From: a virus
DNA length: 24,684 nt
IMG/VR virus record: IMGVR_UViG_3300031857_001308
Span: 1 to 24,684 of that record
Direction: 5' to 3' (one strand)
Part shown: in pieces, positions 1-6,811 of the stretch
Layout of the letters: each line of letters opens with the position of its first letter
Position numbering within the stretch: position 1 is the first letter of the stretch
Translations under genes and position numbers: made by a program
Notes under the pieces: generated by a model
Database searches by the model: none
Seen by the model: only the letters and a program-made list of their open reading frames with translations
What the model was told of the DNA's origin: nothing

Positions 1-113
1 GTTTCATCCAGTTCCTTTACGCGGGACACAAATGCGTCTACTGCTTTACTAGGATCCGAACAAACGGTAAGAACAAAATCGGCGTACTTGTTTAGATCAA
101 TTTGGGTTGTCAT
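1..113 (-). CDS. Partial conserved phage protein, N-terminus only
   Basis: A minus-strand reading frame starts with ATG at 113-111 and runs off the left edge of the window; only 37 residues are visible, beginning MTTQIDLNKYADF. A good ribosome binding site (AAGGAAAA) lies a few bases upstream, between the stop of the 416-residue gene and this ATG, so the gene is probably the last-read member of that transcript. The visible part is a short, mostly helical N-terminus with no catalytic motif. I do not recognise the family and give no function. Confidence 0.7.
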   Translation of the reverse strand, partial: MTTQIDLNKYADFVLTVCSDPSKAVDAFVSRVKELDE

Positions 114-124
114 ATATTTTCCTT

Positions 125-1375
125 TTAAAATGCCTTGAGGATGATCATGTCTGCATTGAAGCGACCGTTTGGTACCGCTTCAACAGCCTTGATCTCCTTG
201 AAAAACTTACGAGCAGCAGGCTTACTGCCCATCAATGCCTTAATCTGTTCAGCAGGCTTGCGAAGCGACTTGATGCCTGACTCCTTCTTGTCAAAACCAA
301 TAACAGTATTGCCCTTGATCATCAGGCACTTGCTGTAGTCGTCTGCGACATAGTGATGCATCTTACGCTTCTTAGTGTCATAGACCCAAGCTTCGGTGCT
401 CTGATGGAGCTTGACGGGGCTTAGACCAGTAAGATCAAGCTTGAGAGCATCGTCCTTGAATACCTTGCAGTGCTTAAGCTTAGCTACAACCTTTTCAACA
501 GGAACTGCTTTCTTAGCACGAGGCTTCTTAGTTGCCTGCTTGAGACTGATATAGCCATTCAATTCACCGATGATATCCTCGATAAACTTGATAGTATAAC
601 GGATCTGCATCTTACTGTAGTTGCTGTATGCTTCCTTAAGCTGGTCGCACTTGCCTTCCTGAACTTCAAGGTATTCGTCAAGGAGACGCTGATAACGCTT
701 AATAGCAAGAGCAAGATGCTGCGGGAGAACGTTACGTGCAGACAGTGCGCCTACAACACGCTTGTCAACGTTGAAGTCCTTAGGGCAACCTGCGTCAATA
801 AATTCGTCAAACAGTGCTTCTACATCACCGAGGGCTTCATCAGCCTTTTCACGCATGACTTCCTGAATGTTGACAGTACGCTTAGGCTTCGTTTCAGTTT
901 CAGTATCAGTATCATCCTTGACATTGCGCTTAGCAAAGTCAACAAGAATGTCAACTGCCCGTTGAATATAATCAATATTCTTCTGTTCGAGGATAAGACC
1001 ACGGGTAGCACAACGAGCAACCCAACCAGCAGTAGTTACAGTGCGATTATCAGGGGCCTTACGAACAAGCTTGATGATTTCCTTATCAGCCTTAGTATCT
1101 TCAAGATACTGGATGATGAACATCTTAGCATCCTTAGGACCATAAAAGTGAGAGTACCAACTATACGCATTCCCAAGTTCGCTTTCGCGGCGTTCAGGAT
1201 TGGGCTGCTTATCACTGAAATTCGGTTCGGGACCGTAATGAACAATGTCAGTATCCTTCGGACGAAGGTCCTTAACAGTAGTGTTAGTGCTTTTAGCAAC
1301 GGTCAGACCTTTGCCGACACGAACAGTGGTCTTCTTAGGCTTACGAGCCTTGATGAGAGCGGGGCGACGAGCCAT
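125..1375 (-). CDS. Conserved phage protein of unknown function, 416 residues
   Basis: The protein has a Lys/Arg-rich, probably disordered N-terminus (residues 1-40), a helical middle containing an acidic/Thr stretch near residue 155, a helical region with long charged helices, a second basic linker near residue 295, and a mixed C-terminal domain with the pattern W-V-Y-D-T-K-K-R. From memory, proteins with this layout occur in other T4-like marine phages as unnamed conserved proteins; no enzyme motif is visible. The start at 1375 is supported by AGGAGATAATCT before the ATG. A near-perfect sigma70 promoter lies directly upstream, so it is probably made early. The long plus-strand frame over it is an antisense shadow. 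Confidence 0.9.
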   Translation of the reverse strand: MARRPALIKARKPKKTTVRVGKGLTVAKSTNTTVKDLRPKDTDIVHYGPEPNFSDKQPNPERRESELGNAYSWYSHFYGPKDAKMFIIQYLEDTKADKEIIKLVRKAPDNRTVTTAGWVARCATRGLILEQKNIDYIQRAVDILVDFAKRNVKDDTDTETETKPKRTVNIQEVMREKADEALGDVEALFDEFIDAGCPKDFNVDKRVVGALSARNVLPQHLALAIKRYQRLLDEYLEVQEGKCDQLKEAYSNYSKMQIRYTIKFIEDIIGELNGYISLKQATKKPRAKKAVPVEKVVAKLKHCKVFKDDALKLDLTGLSPVKLHQSTEAWVYDTKKRKMHHYVADDYSKCLMIKGNTVIGFDKKESGIKSLRKPAEQIKALMGSKPAARKFFKEIKAVEAVPNGRFNADMIILKAF

Positions 1376-1407
1376 AGATTATCTCCTGAATTTCAGATTA
1401 CTTATAC

Positions 1408-1436
1408 ACTATACAATAGCCATAGGTAATTGTCAA
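1408..1436 (-). promoter_or_regulatory. Sigma70-type promoter for the 416-residue gene
   Basis: On the minus strand TTGACA (1436-1431) is followed by exactly 17 bases and TATAGT (1413-1408). The -35 hexamer is perfect and the -10 matches four of six. It sits within the block GGTTGACAATTACC shared with the two promoters at 2417-2445 and 2925-2953. Transcription would start about 30 bases ahead of the ATG at 1375. Confidence 0.85.
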
Positions 1437-1444
1437 CCGAAAAA

Positions 1445-1795
1445 TTACCTAACCTTGATTTCATGCAATGGCTTGCGACCATTGAACATACAGACACCCT
1501 TTTCACGGGTCAGGTCTGCTGCATATTGAGGGTTGCTATCCCACAACTCAAACAACTGTTCTTCGGTGATGCCTTCCTCACAATCCATAGCATAGATTTC
1601 ATAGTGACGACCAGGATTGAATCGTGCCCTGAGTTGCATGGAGCTAAGAATATCGTCTAATGGATTCTTGCCCGTAGGTTGACCCCTGAGAATGTTCCAA
1701 GTGTCAAGCTTGTCTTGTTCTTCATATTGTGTGATAGGTACGATGGCTTCAATGCCATACTGAGTCCACATGAACAGATAAGCGTTAGTAGTCAT
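1445..1795 (-). CDS. Conserved small phage protein, 116 residues, unknown function
   Basis: A soluble, mixed-composition protein starting MTTNAYLFMW, with the conserved-looking segment L-R-A-R-F-N-P-G-R-H-Y-E-I-Y (about residues 55-68). I recall similar short proteins in marine T4-like phages, always without assigned function. The ATG at 1795 is three bases downstream of the stop of the 32-residue membrane ORF (TGA CCC ATG), so it closes a five-gene translational cascade driven by the promoter at 2417-2445. No catalytic motif, signal peptide or membrane segment is seen. Confidence 0.85.
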   Translation of the reverse strand: MTTNAYLFMWTQYGIEAIVPITQYEEQDKLDTWNILRGQPTGKNPLDDILSSMQLRARFNPGRHYEIYAMDCEEGITEEQLFELWDSNPQYAADLTREKGVCMFNGRKPLHEIKVR

Positions 1796-1798
1796 GGG

Positions 1799-1897
1799 TC
1801 AACCTAAAAGCTTATAAGCCCAAGCTGCGGCAACAATCATTAGAAACAGAACAAAACGTCCTGCAAATGTCGTGAGTATAAATTCAAGAAACTTCAT
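1799..1897 (-). CDS. Tiny single-pass membrane protein, 32 residues
   Basis: A short frame encoding MKFLEFILTTFAGRF followed by a hydrophobic run (VLFLMIVAAAW) and a short AYKLLG tail. It looks like one transmembrane helix filling most of the protein. GGGAC lies about 10 bases upstream of the ATG as a weak ribosome site, inside the end of the preceding ORF. The stop of the 52-residue ORF and this ATG are one base apart (TGA-C-ATG), which supports translational coupling. Phages often encode such peptides as host-envelope modulators, but no function can be assigned from sequence. Confidence 0.6.
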   Translation of the reverse strand: MKFLEFILTTFAGRFVLFLMIVAAAWAYKLLG

Positions 1898-1898
1898 G

Positions 1899-2057
1899 TC
1901 ATAAGTCCCAATAACGGATGTTTTCACGAGAGGCTTCCCATGCCCGACTTGCTTGTTCATAGCGTTCTATTGCAGGAGGCGACAATGCTTCACGCGCCAA
2001 CGCCCAATCGCCGGGGTATGTCTTTTTATACCATTCGTCAAAGGTTAATGCTTCCAT
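1899..2057 (-). CDS. Small soluble phage protein, 52 residues
   Basis: A Trp/Tyr-rich, charged frame beginning MEALTFDEWYKKTYPGDW and continuing into a helical segment rich in Ala, Arg and Glu. Its ATG shares one base with the TAA of the preceding membrane ORF (TAATG at 2059-2055), and its stop is one base before the next ATG, so it sits squarely inside the coupled cascade. The motif DEWYKK...GDW is distinctive but I do not recognise a family. The reality of the gene rests on composition and on the perfect packing with its neighbours. Confidence 0.6.
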   Translation of the reverse strand: MEALTFDEWYKKTYPGDWALAREALSPPAIERYEQASRAWEASRENIRYWDL

Positions 2058-2155
2058 TACCAACGTCCTTTCCAAACATCAAGAAAGACTCTAAAAATTA
2101 TCATAGACAGTATGCCTAGTCCAATCGCAAACATAGCCCGGGCTATTTCAATCAT
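2057..2155 (-). CDS. Tiny single-pass membrane protein, 32 residues
   Basis: The frame reads MIEIARAMFAIGLGILSMIIF followed by RVFLDVWKGRW. There is one hydrophobic helix (about residues 8-21) followed by a basic/aromatic tail, so the positive-inside rule would place the C-terminus in the cytoplasm. The ATG overlaps the TAA of the 78-residue gene by one base and its own TAA overlaps the next ATG by one base. It is the first of two equal-length membrane peptides in the same cascade, but the two are not obviously related in sequence. Function unknown. Confidence 0.6.
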   Translation of the reverse strand: MIEIARAMFAIGLGILSMIIFRVFLDVWKGRW

Positions 2156-2391
2156 TACCACCGCTCCGTACGGGCACGAGCAATTTCAGCATCGCTATAC
2201 TGACCGCCGCTACGATCAGGGTTACGGGCCCAGCTATCTTCAATAGCTTTTTCACGATTGCGGCGAAGTTCAGCACGAAGACGAAAGATTTCTTCGGCCC
2301 AACGTTCGTGACCATAGATATCACCGTGAATATCACAGCGGATATCTTCTGCCATTTCATTCATGATTTCGTTGATCGTCTGCTGAGCCAT
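2155..2391 (-). CDS. Small charged helical phage protein, 78 residues
   Basis: A highly charged, probably all-helical protein (MAQQTINEIMNEMAEDIR...) ending in an Arg/Glu-rich tail (IARARTERW). It is the first gene of the five-gene cascade: AAGGAG stands eight bases before the ATG at 2391, and a consensus sigma70 promoter is directly upstream, so it should be strongly expressed early. Its stop codon shares one base with the next start. No known domain is recognisable. Another long frame over the same bases is a shadow, without promoter or ribosome site in register. Confidence 0.8.
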   Translation of the reverse strand: MAQQTINEIMNEMAEDIRCDIHGDIYGHERWAEEIFRLRAELRRNREKAIEDSWARNPDRSGGQYSDAEIARARTERW

Positions 2392-2416
2392 GTTACAATC
2401 TCCTTGCTATACATTC

Positions 2417-2445
2417 TTTATAGCAGTTTTGGGTAACCGTGTCAA
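2417..2445 (-). promoter_or_regulatory. Sigma70-type promoter for the small-gene cascade
   Basis: Minus-strand TTGACA (2445-2440), 17-base spacer, TATAAA (2422-2417). The -35 is perfect and the -10 matches five of six. An A-rich tract lies just upstream of the -35, as in an UP element. The -35 overlaps the stop codon of the HNH gene. Confidence 0.88.
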
Positions 2446-2447
2446 CC
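2431..2447. repeat. Direct-repeat copy downstream of the HNH gene
   Basis: The 17-base block gggtaaccgtgtcaacc recurs at 2938-2955 with one extra base (gggtaaccagtgtcaacc). The two copies bracket the HNH endonuclease gene and each forms the -35 region plus proximal spacer of a minus-strand promoter. A weaker third relative is at 1424-1437. Confidence 0.75.
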
Positions 2448-2888
2448 ATTTTTTAGAGTTTTTCGTCCGGGAGTGGCATAATCCTTGTTAGTAACGGTCT
2501 TATGAATATGGCAACATGCACAGAATGTTTGCAGATTCTCCGGATCATTATTATCCGGGCAGCCGTCGATATGATCTACTTGTAACATTGCATCCATTGT
2601 AATGGTTGTAGTGCAAACAAAACCTAAGCGCCCATCAATGTTTTCGCAATAGTCTTTGCGCTGATGTAGATAGGGATGAAAGCTATTTCTCCACTGTCGT
2701 GAAGTCTGTCCCTTCTTTTTACCCTGATATTCTGCATGATGCTTTTCGCAACGAGTACGAAAATATGGCATGCCGTCTGATTTACGATATCTACCAGTGT
2801 GGTGCCCAGGTTCGTCGCACCCTTCTTCGATGCAACGAGGACGGTCTTCCATAGGAATAATAAGTTTTTCGGCTGGGACTAATTTCAT
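2442..2888 (-). CDS. HNH endonuclease, probable homing-type
   Basis: A 148-residue protein with a zinc-binding HNH core: L-Q-V-D-H-I-D-G (Asp105, His106) starts the beta-beta-alpha-metal fold, followed by N-L-Q (about 118) and C-A-C-C-H-I-H-K (123-130). Further Cys/His pairs near residues 19-29, 47-51 and 81-92 probably bind structural zinc. HNH proteins of this size in phages are usually free-standing homing endonucleases that nick or cut related genomes at the site they occupy. I chose ATG at 2888, because GAAAGG lies nine bases ahead of it; the upstream TTG at 2897 would place the ribosome site directly against the start. The gene has its own consensus promoter and is flanked by direct repeats. 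Confidence 0.9.
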   Translation of the reverse strand: MKLVPAEKLIIPMEDRPRCIEEGCDEPGHHTGRYRKSDGMPYFRTRCEKHHAEYQGKKKGQTSRQWRNSFHPYLHQRKDYCENIDGRLGFVCTTTITMDAMLQVDHIDGCPDNNDPENLQTFCACCHIHKTVTNKDYATPGRKTLKNG

Positions 2889-2924
2889 TTCGATCAACCT
2901 TTCATTTCTGTTGTTGATTCATTC

Positions 2925-2953
2925 GTTATAACAAAAAGGGTAACCAGTGTCAA
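2925..2953 (-). promoter_or_regulatory. Sigma70-type promoter for the HNH gene
   Basis: Minus-strand TTGACA (2953-2948), 17-base spacer, TATAAC (2930-2925), with a run of eight A residues just upstream of the GGTTGACA block. It faces away from the divergent late promoter at 2966-2973. Confidence 0.85.
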
Positions 2954-2955
2954 CC
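2938..2955. repeat. Direct-repeat copy upstream of the HNH gene
   Basis: Partner of the block at 2431-2447, differing by a single inserted base. It supplies the -35 hexamer of the HNH promoter. Confidence 0.75.
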
Positions 2956-2965
2956 TTTTTTTTCC

Positions 2966-2973
2966 GATAAATA
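2966..2973 (+). promoter_or_regulatory. T4-type late promoter for the neck-protein unit
   Basis: GATAAATA on the plus strand, close to the T4 late consensus TATAAATA. It ends five bases before the ATG at 2979, so with usual T4 late spacing the transcript would begin at or within a base or two of the start codon. Confidence 0.7.
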
Positions 2974-2978
2974 ACTAT

Positions 2979-4700
2979 ATGCCAAAGCTTAGTTTATACC
3001 GTTCGAACAAACAAAACGACTATCGATTCCTAGATAGAACGATATCCGAACAATTCACTGTGGGCGGGACTGACTTGTACATTCACAAGTATCTAGGCCC
3101 AGCTACCGGCGATACTAGTGTTGACTATACTCAGCCAAACTATGATGTACTAAGTCCACTAAACATCCAAGACTTGCTGTTCTTAGAGAACCGTGATAGA
3201 GTATATGATAAGAACATCTATCGCTTGCGCGGTCACTACAACGTGCAAAACTTAGACTTTGACTTAAGCCAATTTGGGTTGTTCTTGAATAATGATATAA
3301 TCTTTATCACTGTCCACTATAATGATATGATAGACATTGTAGGTAGAAAACTTATGGTCGGTGACGTACTGGAACTACCACACTTGTTGGACTACAATCC
3401 TCTTAATGAGACTATCCCAGTTGCATTGAAACGATTCTATCAAATTACCGATGCAAACTATGCAAGTGAAGGTTTTACACAGACATGGTATCCCCATTTA
3501 TGGCGTATCAAGTGTGAACCACTTGTTAACAGTGAAGAATTTAGCGACATTCTCAAAGAACCAATTAATCAAGATAACTATCTCGGTAATTGGGACAAAG
3601 ACAAAACATATCCGCCGGGCTACACAATTAACTTTGGTGATAAGCTCTATGAATCTATCATTGAGGTCCCGGCGGGTGTCACCCCACCTAATTCAACATA
3701 TTGGAAAGAGATTACTAATGGTAATCTTGCTGACATATTATCAACCTACAATAAGAACATAGCAATCAACAATGCACAGCTTGAAGAAGCTAAGAGACTA
3801 GTCCCCAAAGCCGGATACGATACGAGCAAGTTGTATATTGTACCCACATATGGTAGATACAAAGCTAACAATGTGCTGTCTGATCAAACCAATCAGCCCG
3901 CTCCGCCTGTTGACGTAATCACTTCAAGCAATACAGGCACTGAGGTTCCCGTAGAAGGTACCGTCGTGTTTATGCGTAGCTCAAAGTACAAGACTCCAAG
4001 TGTCGGCATCAAGATCAAAAAAGAAGCACTGCAAAGTATTTGGGACATGACCGCTGACATGGACCATTTTGAAGACAAGCTTGACAAATTTGTTCAAACT
4101 AGTTTGAATATGGTAGAAGAAGCTCCTGTTCGCACTGAGGGCGGTTCTGGGTCAGTAGAAACTACTAAATCATTAGCAGTACAGTCATTAGGAATAATCA
4201 CAGGGCCATACGGTACCGCTGATAATACATACGCTACTGCTGATCAGAATCCTGAGGCTCCTGGCTTTACCGGTGATATCACTCAGCAAATGGACTATCG
4301 TGCAGACTGTGATCCTAGATTCCAGTATATCACTAGATCAAGTCCTAGAACGTTTGGATACAGCACAGGTTATCTGACAGGTGACGGCGAAGCACCAAAT
4401 GGTTTCCCCGTAGGTGCTGGAATCAGTTTCCCGCAAAATCCACAAGTAGGTGACTATTTCTTACGCATTGATTACATGCCTCAATTGCTATATCGTTGGG
4501 ACGGAAAGTTATGGATTCGTATAAGCGAGAATGTAAGAACTGATACTGGATTTACTGCGGACGACAAGTCATTGCTGTCAGGCTTTATTAACAACCAGGG
4601 TGAAATCTATCTAAATAACACTGAAGAAGTTGTTCCTCAAGCACAACCACTATCATCTGTGCTGCGACCTGCTCTTGACCCAGTACCCCCGGAAGTATAA
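2979..4700 (+). CDS. 14: Neck protein, gp14-like, with inserted carbohydrate-binding-type module
   Basis: T4 gp14 caps the head-tail connector with gp13 before tail joining. This 573-residue protein is about twice the T4 length. The N-terminus (residues 15-40, D-R-T-I-S-E-Q-F-T-V-G-G-T-D-L-Y-I) and the region 93-190 (FGLFLNNDIIFITVHY, then G-D-V-L-E-L-P-H, R-F-Y-Q-I and W-R-I-K-C-E-P) resemble the gp14 pattern of an Sm-like barrel region ending in a strand before an E-F. Residues 203-245 (N-W-D-K-D-K-T-Y-P-P-G-Y...Y-W-K-E-I) look like a chitin-binding CBM5/12-type repeat inserted after the core. Residues 483-520 carry a phage W-D-G-K-L-W module. gp15 follows three bases later, which supports the call. 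Confidence in gp14 rather than another neck protein is moderate. Confidence 0.72.
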   Translation: MPKLSLYRSNKQNDYRFLDRTISEQFTVGGTDLYIHKYLGPATGDTSVDYTQPNYDVLSPLNIQDLLFLENRDRVYDKNIYRLRGHYNVQNLDFDLSQFGLFLNNDIIFITVHYNDMIDIVGRKLMVGDVLELPHLLDYNPLNETIPVALKRFYQITDANYASEGFTQTWYPHLWRIKCEPLVNSEEFSDILKEPINQDNYLGNWDKDKTYPPGYTINFGDKLYESIIEVPAGVTPPNSTYWKEITNGNLADILSTYNKNIAINNAQLEEAKRLVPKAGYDTSKLYIVPTYGRYKANNVLSDQTNQPAPPVDVITSSNTGTEVPVEGTVVFMRSSKYKTPSVGIKIKKEALQSIWDMTADMDHFEDKLDKFVQTSLNMVEEAPVRTEGGSGSVETTKSLAVQSLGIITGPYGTADNTYATADQNPEAPGFTGDITQQMDYRADCDPRFQYITRSSPRTFGYSTGYLTGDGEAPNGFPVGAGISFPQNPQVGDYFLRIDYMPQLLYRWDGKLWIRISENVRTDTGFTADDKSLLSGFINNQGEIYLNNTEEVVPQAQPLSSVLRPALDPVPPEV

Positions 4701-4703
4701 TAG

Positions 4704-6080
4704 ATGGCACAGTATTTTTACGATAATCAAATAAGAAGGTTCTTAATTCAGTTTGCTAAAATCTTTAGTAACTGGTACGTAACTAAGGGCAAAGACCCAA
4801 ATGGTAACGATATTCTTCTTCGTGTGCCAATTATGTATGGTGACGCAAGCAGACAAGCAAGCACTATCATTGCTAACAACAGTGCAAGTAACTTGCCCTC
4901 TGCACCAATGATTACTTACTATATCAGTGGACTAGAGTATAATCAAAAGTGGACACAAGACCCAACATTCGTTGATAAGGTTAATGTTCGTCAACGAGCA
5001 TATAATCAAGATACTCAAAGCTATGAGACAACACAAGGACAAGCATTCACTGTTGAAAGATTAATGCCAGTTCCATATACACTAAGAATCACTGTTGATT
5101 TTTGGACTACTAACTACAATCAAAAGTTAGAAATCATTGAACAATTAGGTACGCTGTTCAATCCAGCATTAGAACTGCAAAGCACTGATAACTTTGTTGA
5201 CTGGACTTCGCTGAGTGCAGTATTCCAAGATGGTATAACTTTTACCAGCAGACAAATTCCTCAGGGAACAGGCAACCCAATTGATGTTATGACTTGGAAG
5301 TTCTATATGCCTATATGGCTCACTACTGCCAGTAAGCTCAAGAAGATGGGTGTCATTCATAAAGTTATTGCAAGTATCTTTAAGGGTGCAGCACTTGATG
5401 ATATTCAAGATGAAGACTTGTTGCTTGGAACTAGACAAAAGATTAGCCCATATGGTTATAAACTATTATTGTTGGGCAATCAATTACAGTTGCTTCCACA
5501 AGCTACTGCATTCTATCCGCCTAATAGCTCACTAGAACAGCCAGTGAATCCGAATACAGACTTGTATTGGACAAGCTTATTGAACGTTTATGGAGCAATT
5601 AAGCCAGGTATCAGTCAGATTTGGTTACAGAACCCATATATGGAAGATGATATTGTTGGCACGATTGTACCTAACCCGGTTGATGATAGATTCTTGATTT
5701 ATAATATTGACCCAGATACTCTACCACAAAACACACTTGAACCAATTAACGCAATCATTAATCCTCAGTTGACTGGTCCTAATGCTGGATTGCCGGGACC
5801 TTGGCCAAATGTAAGATATCTTATAGTTGAAGATATAGGATATGACGAAGATTCTACTGTTGCTTGGGGAGATTTAGTTGCAGCAGCCAATGATATCATA
5901 GAATATAATGCTAATTCTAATCAATGGGAAGTTGCATTTTCTGCTGAAGAGGCAACTACCGTGCAATTTGTAACGAATTTAACTACTAATATTCAATATA
6001 GATATGCACCTACTGAAGGCATGTGGGTCAAGTCATATGAAGGATGGTACGGGGAAGGCGATTACAGTATCGTTATCTAA
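4704..6080 (+). CDS. 15: Tail sheath stabiliser and completion protein, gp15-like
   Basis: gp15 forms the hexameric ring that terminates the tail and docks to the neck. The N-terminus M-A-Q-Y-F-Y-D-N-Q-I-R-R-F matches the T4 gp15 opening (Y-F-Y-N-S-S-F-R-R), followed by R-V-P-I-M-Y-G (about residues 41-47), a segment with R-Q-R-A-Y-N, and M-P-V-P-Y-T-L-R-I-T-V-D-F-W-T-T-N (about 115-132) plus Q-K-L-E-I-I-E-Q-L-G-T-L-F-N-P, the same order as in T4. At 458 residues it is much longer than T4 gp15 (about 270); the extra C-terminal half (from about residue 270) is beta-rich and unassigned. It follows the neck gene with a three-base gap and has only a weak ribosome site, suggesting coupling. Confidence 0.85.
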   Translation: MAQYFYDNQIRRFLIQFAKIFSNWYVTKGKDPNGNDILLRVPIMYGDASRQASTIIANNSASNLPSAPMITYYISGLEYNQKWTQDPTFVDKVNVRQRAYNQDTQSYETTQGQAFTVERLMPVPYTLRITVDFWTTNYNQKLEIIEQLGTLFNPALELQSTDNFVDWTSLSAVFQDGITFTSRQIPQGTGNPIDVMTWKFYMPIWLTTASKLKKMGVIHKVIASIFKGAALDDIQDEDLLLGTRQKISPYGYKLLLLGNQLQLLPQATAFYPPNSSLEQPVNPNTDLYWTSLLNVYGAIKPGISQIWLQNPYMEDDIVGTIVPNPVDDRFLIYNIDPDTLPQNTLEPINAIINPQLTGPNAGLPGPWPNVRYLIVEDIGYDEDSTVAWGDLVAAANDIIEYNANSNQWEVAFSAEEATTVQFVTNLTTNIQYRYAPTEGMWVKSYEGWYGEGDYSIVI

Positions 6081-6081
6081 T

Positions 6082-6483
6082 ATGTCAAAACAAGCTGCCG
6101 GCGTTTTCTTCTATAGTTCAGTAACAAATAGCTTTCTATACTTATTGAGAAATGACAAGCAAACTCCTATGTGGAGTATCCCAGGTGGCGGAATAGAAAA
6201 TGATGAAACGTTGTCTGATGGGATAAAAAGAGAATGCTTTGAAGAAATGCAATTTGACATTTCTGATCTAAAGATTATTCCTATTCAAAAATTCGTGAAT
6301 GGAAACTTCACATATCATACATTTTTCTGTCAAATTGAAGAAGAATTTATTCCTAAATTAAATCACGAACACGTAGGCTATGCGTGGGTAAAGTCTGGTC
6401 TATATCCTAAACCATTACACCCTGGATTATTTTCTACTGTGAATATTGATATTGTGATTGAAAAGTTGAACAGTCTTACTTGA
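6082..6483 (+). CDS. Nudix hydrolase
   Basis: A 133-residue MutT-type hydrolase, expected to cleave a nucleoside diphosphate linked to another group. The Nudix box G-x5-E-x7-R-E-x2-E-E is present (Gly36, Glu42, Arg50-Glu51, Glu54-Glu55), preceded by M-W-S-I-P-G-G-G. The usual final Gly of the box is Gln57. I chose ATG 6082 because the longer in-phase frame from 6004 lies inside gp15; the ATG is one base past the gp15 stop, so the gene is the third member of the late structural unit. Substrate cannot be read from sequence: candidates include capped RNA 5' ends, ADP-ribose or damaged dNTPs. Late placement is odd for nucleotide metabolism. Confidence 0.9.
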   Translation: MSKQAAGVFFYSSVTNSFLYLLRNDKQTPMWSIPGGGIENDETLSDGIKRECFEEMQFDISDLKIIPIQKFVNGNFTYHTFFCQIEEEFIPKLNHEHVGYAWVKSGLYPKPLHPGLFSTVNIDIVIEKLNSLT

Positions 6484-6801
6484 TTACATACCAAGAAGTG
6501 CTGATAATGTGGGCCATCCTATAGCGCCTGCTAACACACCTGCTCCCATAAGCATCCAGCGCCACTTTTCAAATGAAGCGATTTTCTCGTTTACTTCGTC
6601 GTGTTGCTTTTTATTTTCTTCTTGAAACTCTTTGATGAGGTTATGAGTAGCTTCTGTTTGATTGTCAATGTGAGTTGTCAAGTCCTTCAGGCCAGTTTTG
6701 ATATCGTCACATTTTTCATTGAGATATCCATACTGTACCTGAAGGACCGCAATTTCGGTCTCAGTCTGCTTAAGTTTTTGAACTGCCGAAGCCTGAGCCA
6801 T
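6484..6801 (-). CDS. Coiled-coil protein with C-terminal membrane anchor, XhlA-like
   Basis: A 105-residue protein: residues 5-75 are a long polar coiled coil (E-T-E-I-A-V-L-Q...), then E-K-W-R-W precedes a hydrophobic helix (about 80-100, MLMGAGVLAGAIGW). This is the layout of haemolysin XhlA-like phage proteins, which are membrane-anchored and often neighbour lysis genes; a holin-accessory or membrane role is inferred only. AAGGAATAAACA precedes the ATG and overlaps the end of the upstream virion gene. Its stop codon directly abuts the stop of the convergent Nudix gene, with no base between and no terminator visible. Confidence 0.75.
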   Translation of the reverse strand: MAQASAVQKLKQTETEIAVLQVQYGYLNEKCDDIKTGLKDLTTHIDNQTEATHNLIKEFQEENKKQHDEVNEKIASFEKWRWMLMGAGVLAGAIGWPTLSALLGM

Positions 6802-6811
6802 TGTTTATTCC

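Noticed and set aside
470-1429. A 319-codon plus-strand reading frame opposite the 416-residue gene
   Set aside because: It is antisense to a gene with a clear promoter and ribosome site; its composition is that of reversed codons (rich in Leu, Ser, Ile, Thr), with no ribosome site or recognisable domain.
6004-6081. N-terminal extension of the Nudix protein
   Set aside because: It lies inside the gp15 coding region in another frame; the ATG one base after the gp15 stop begins the conserved domain.
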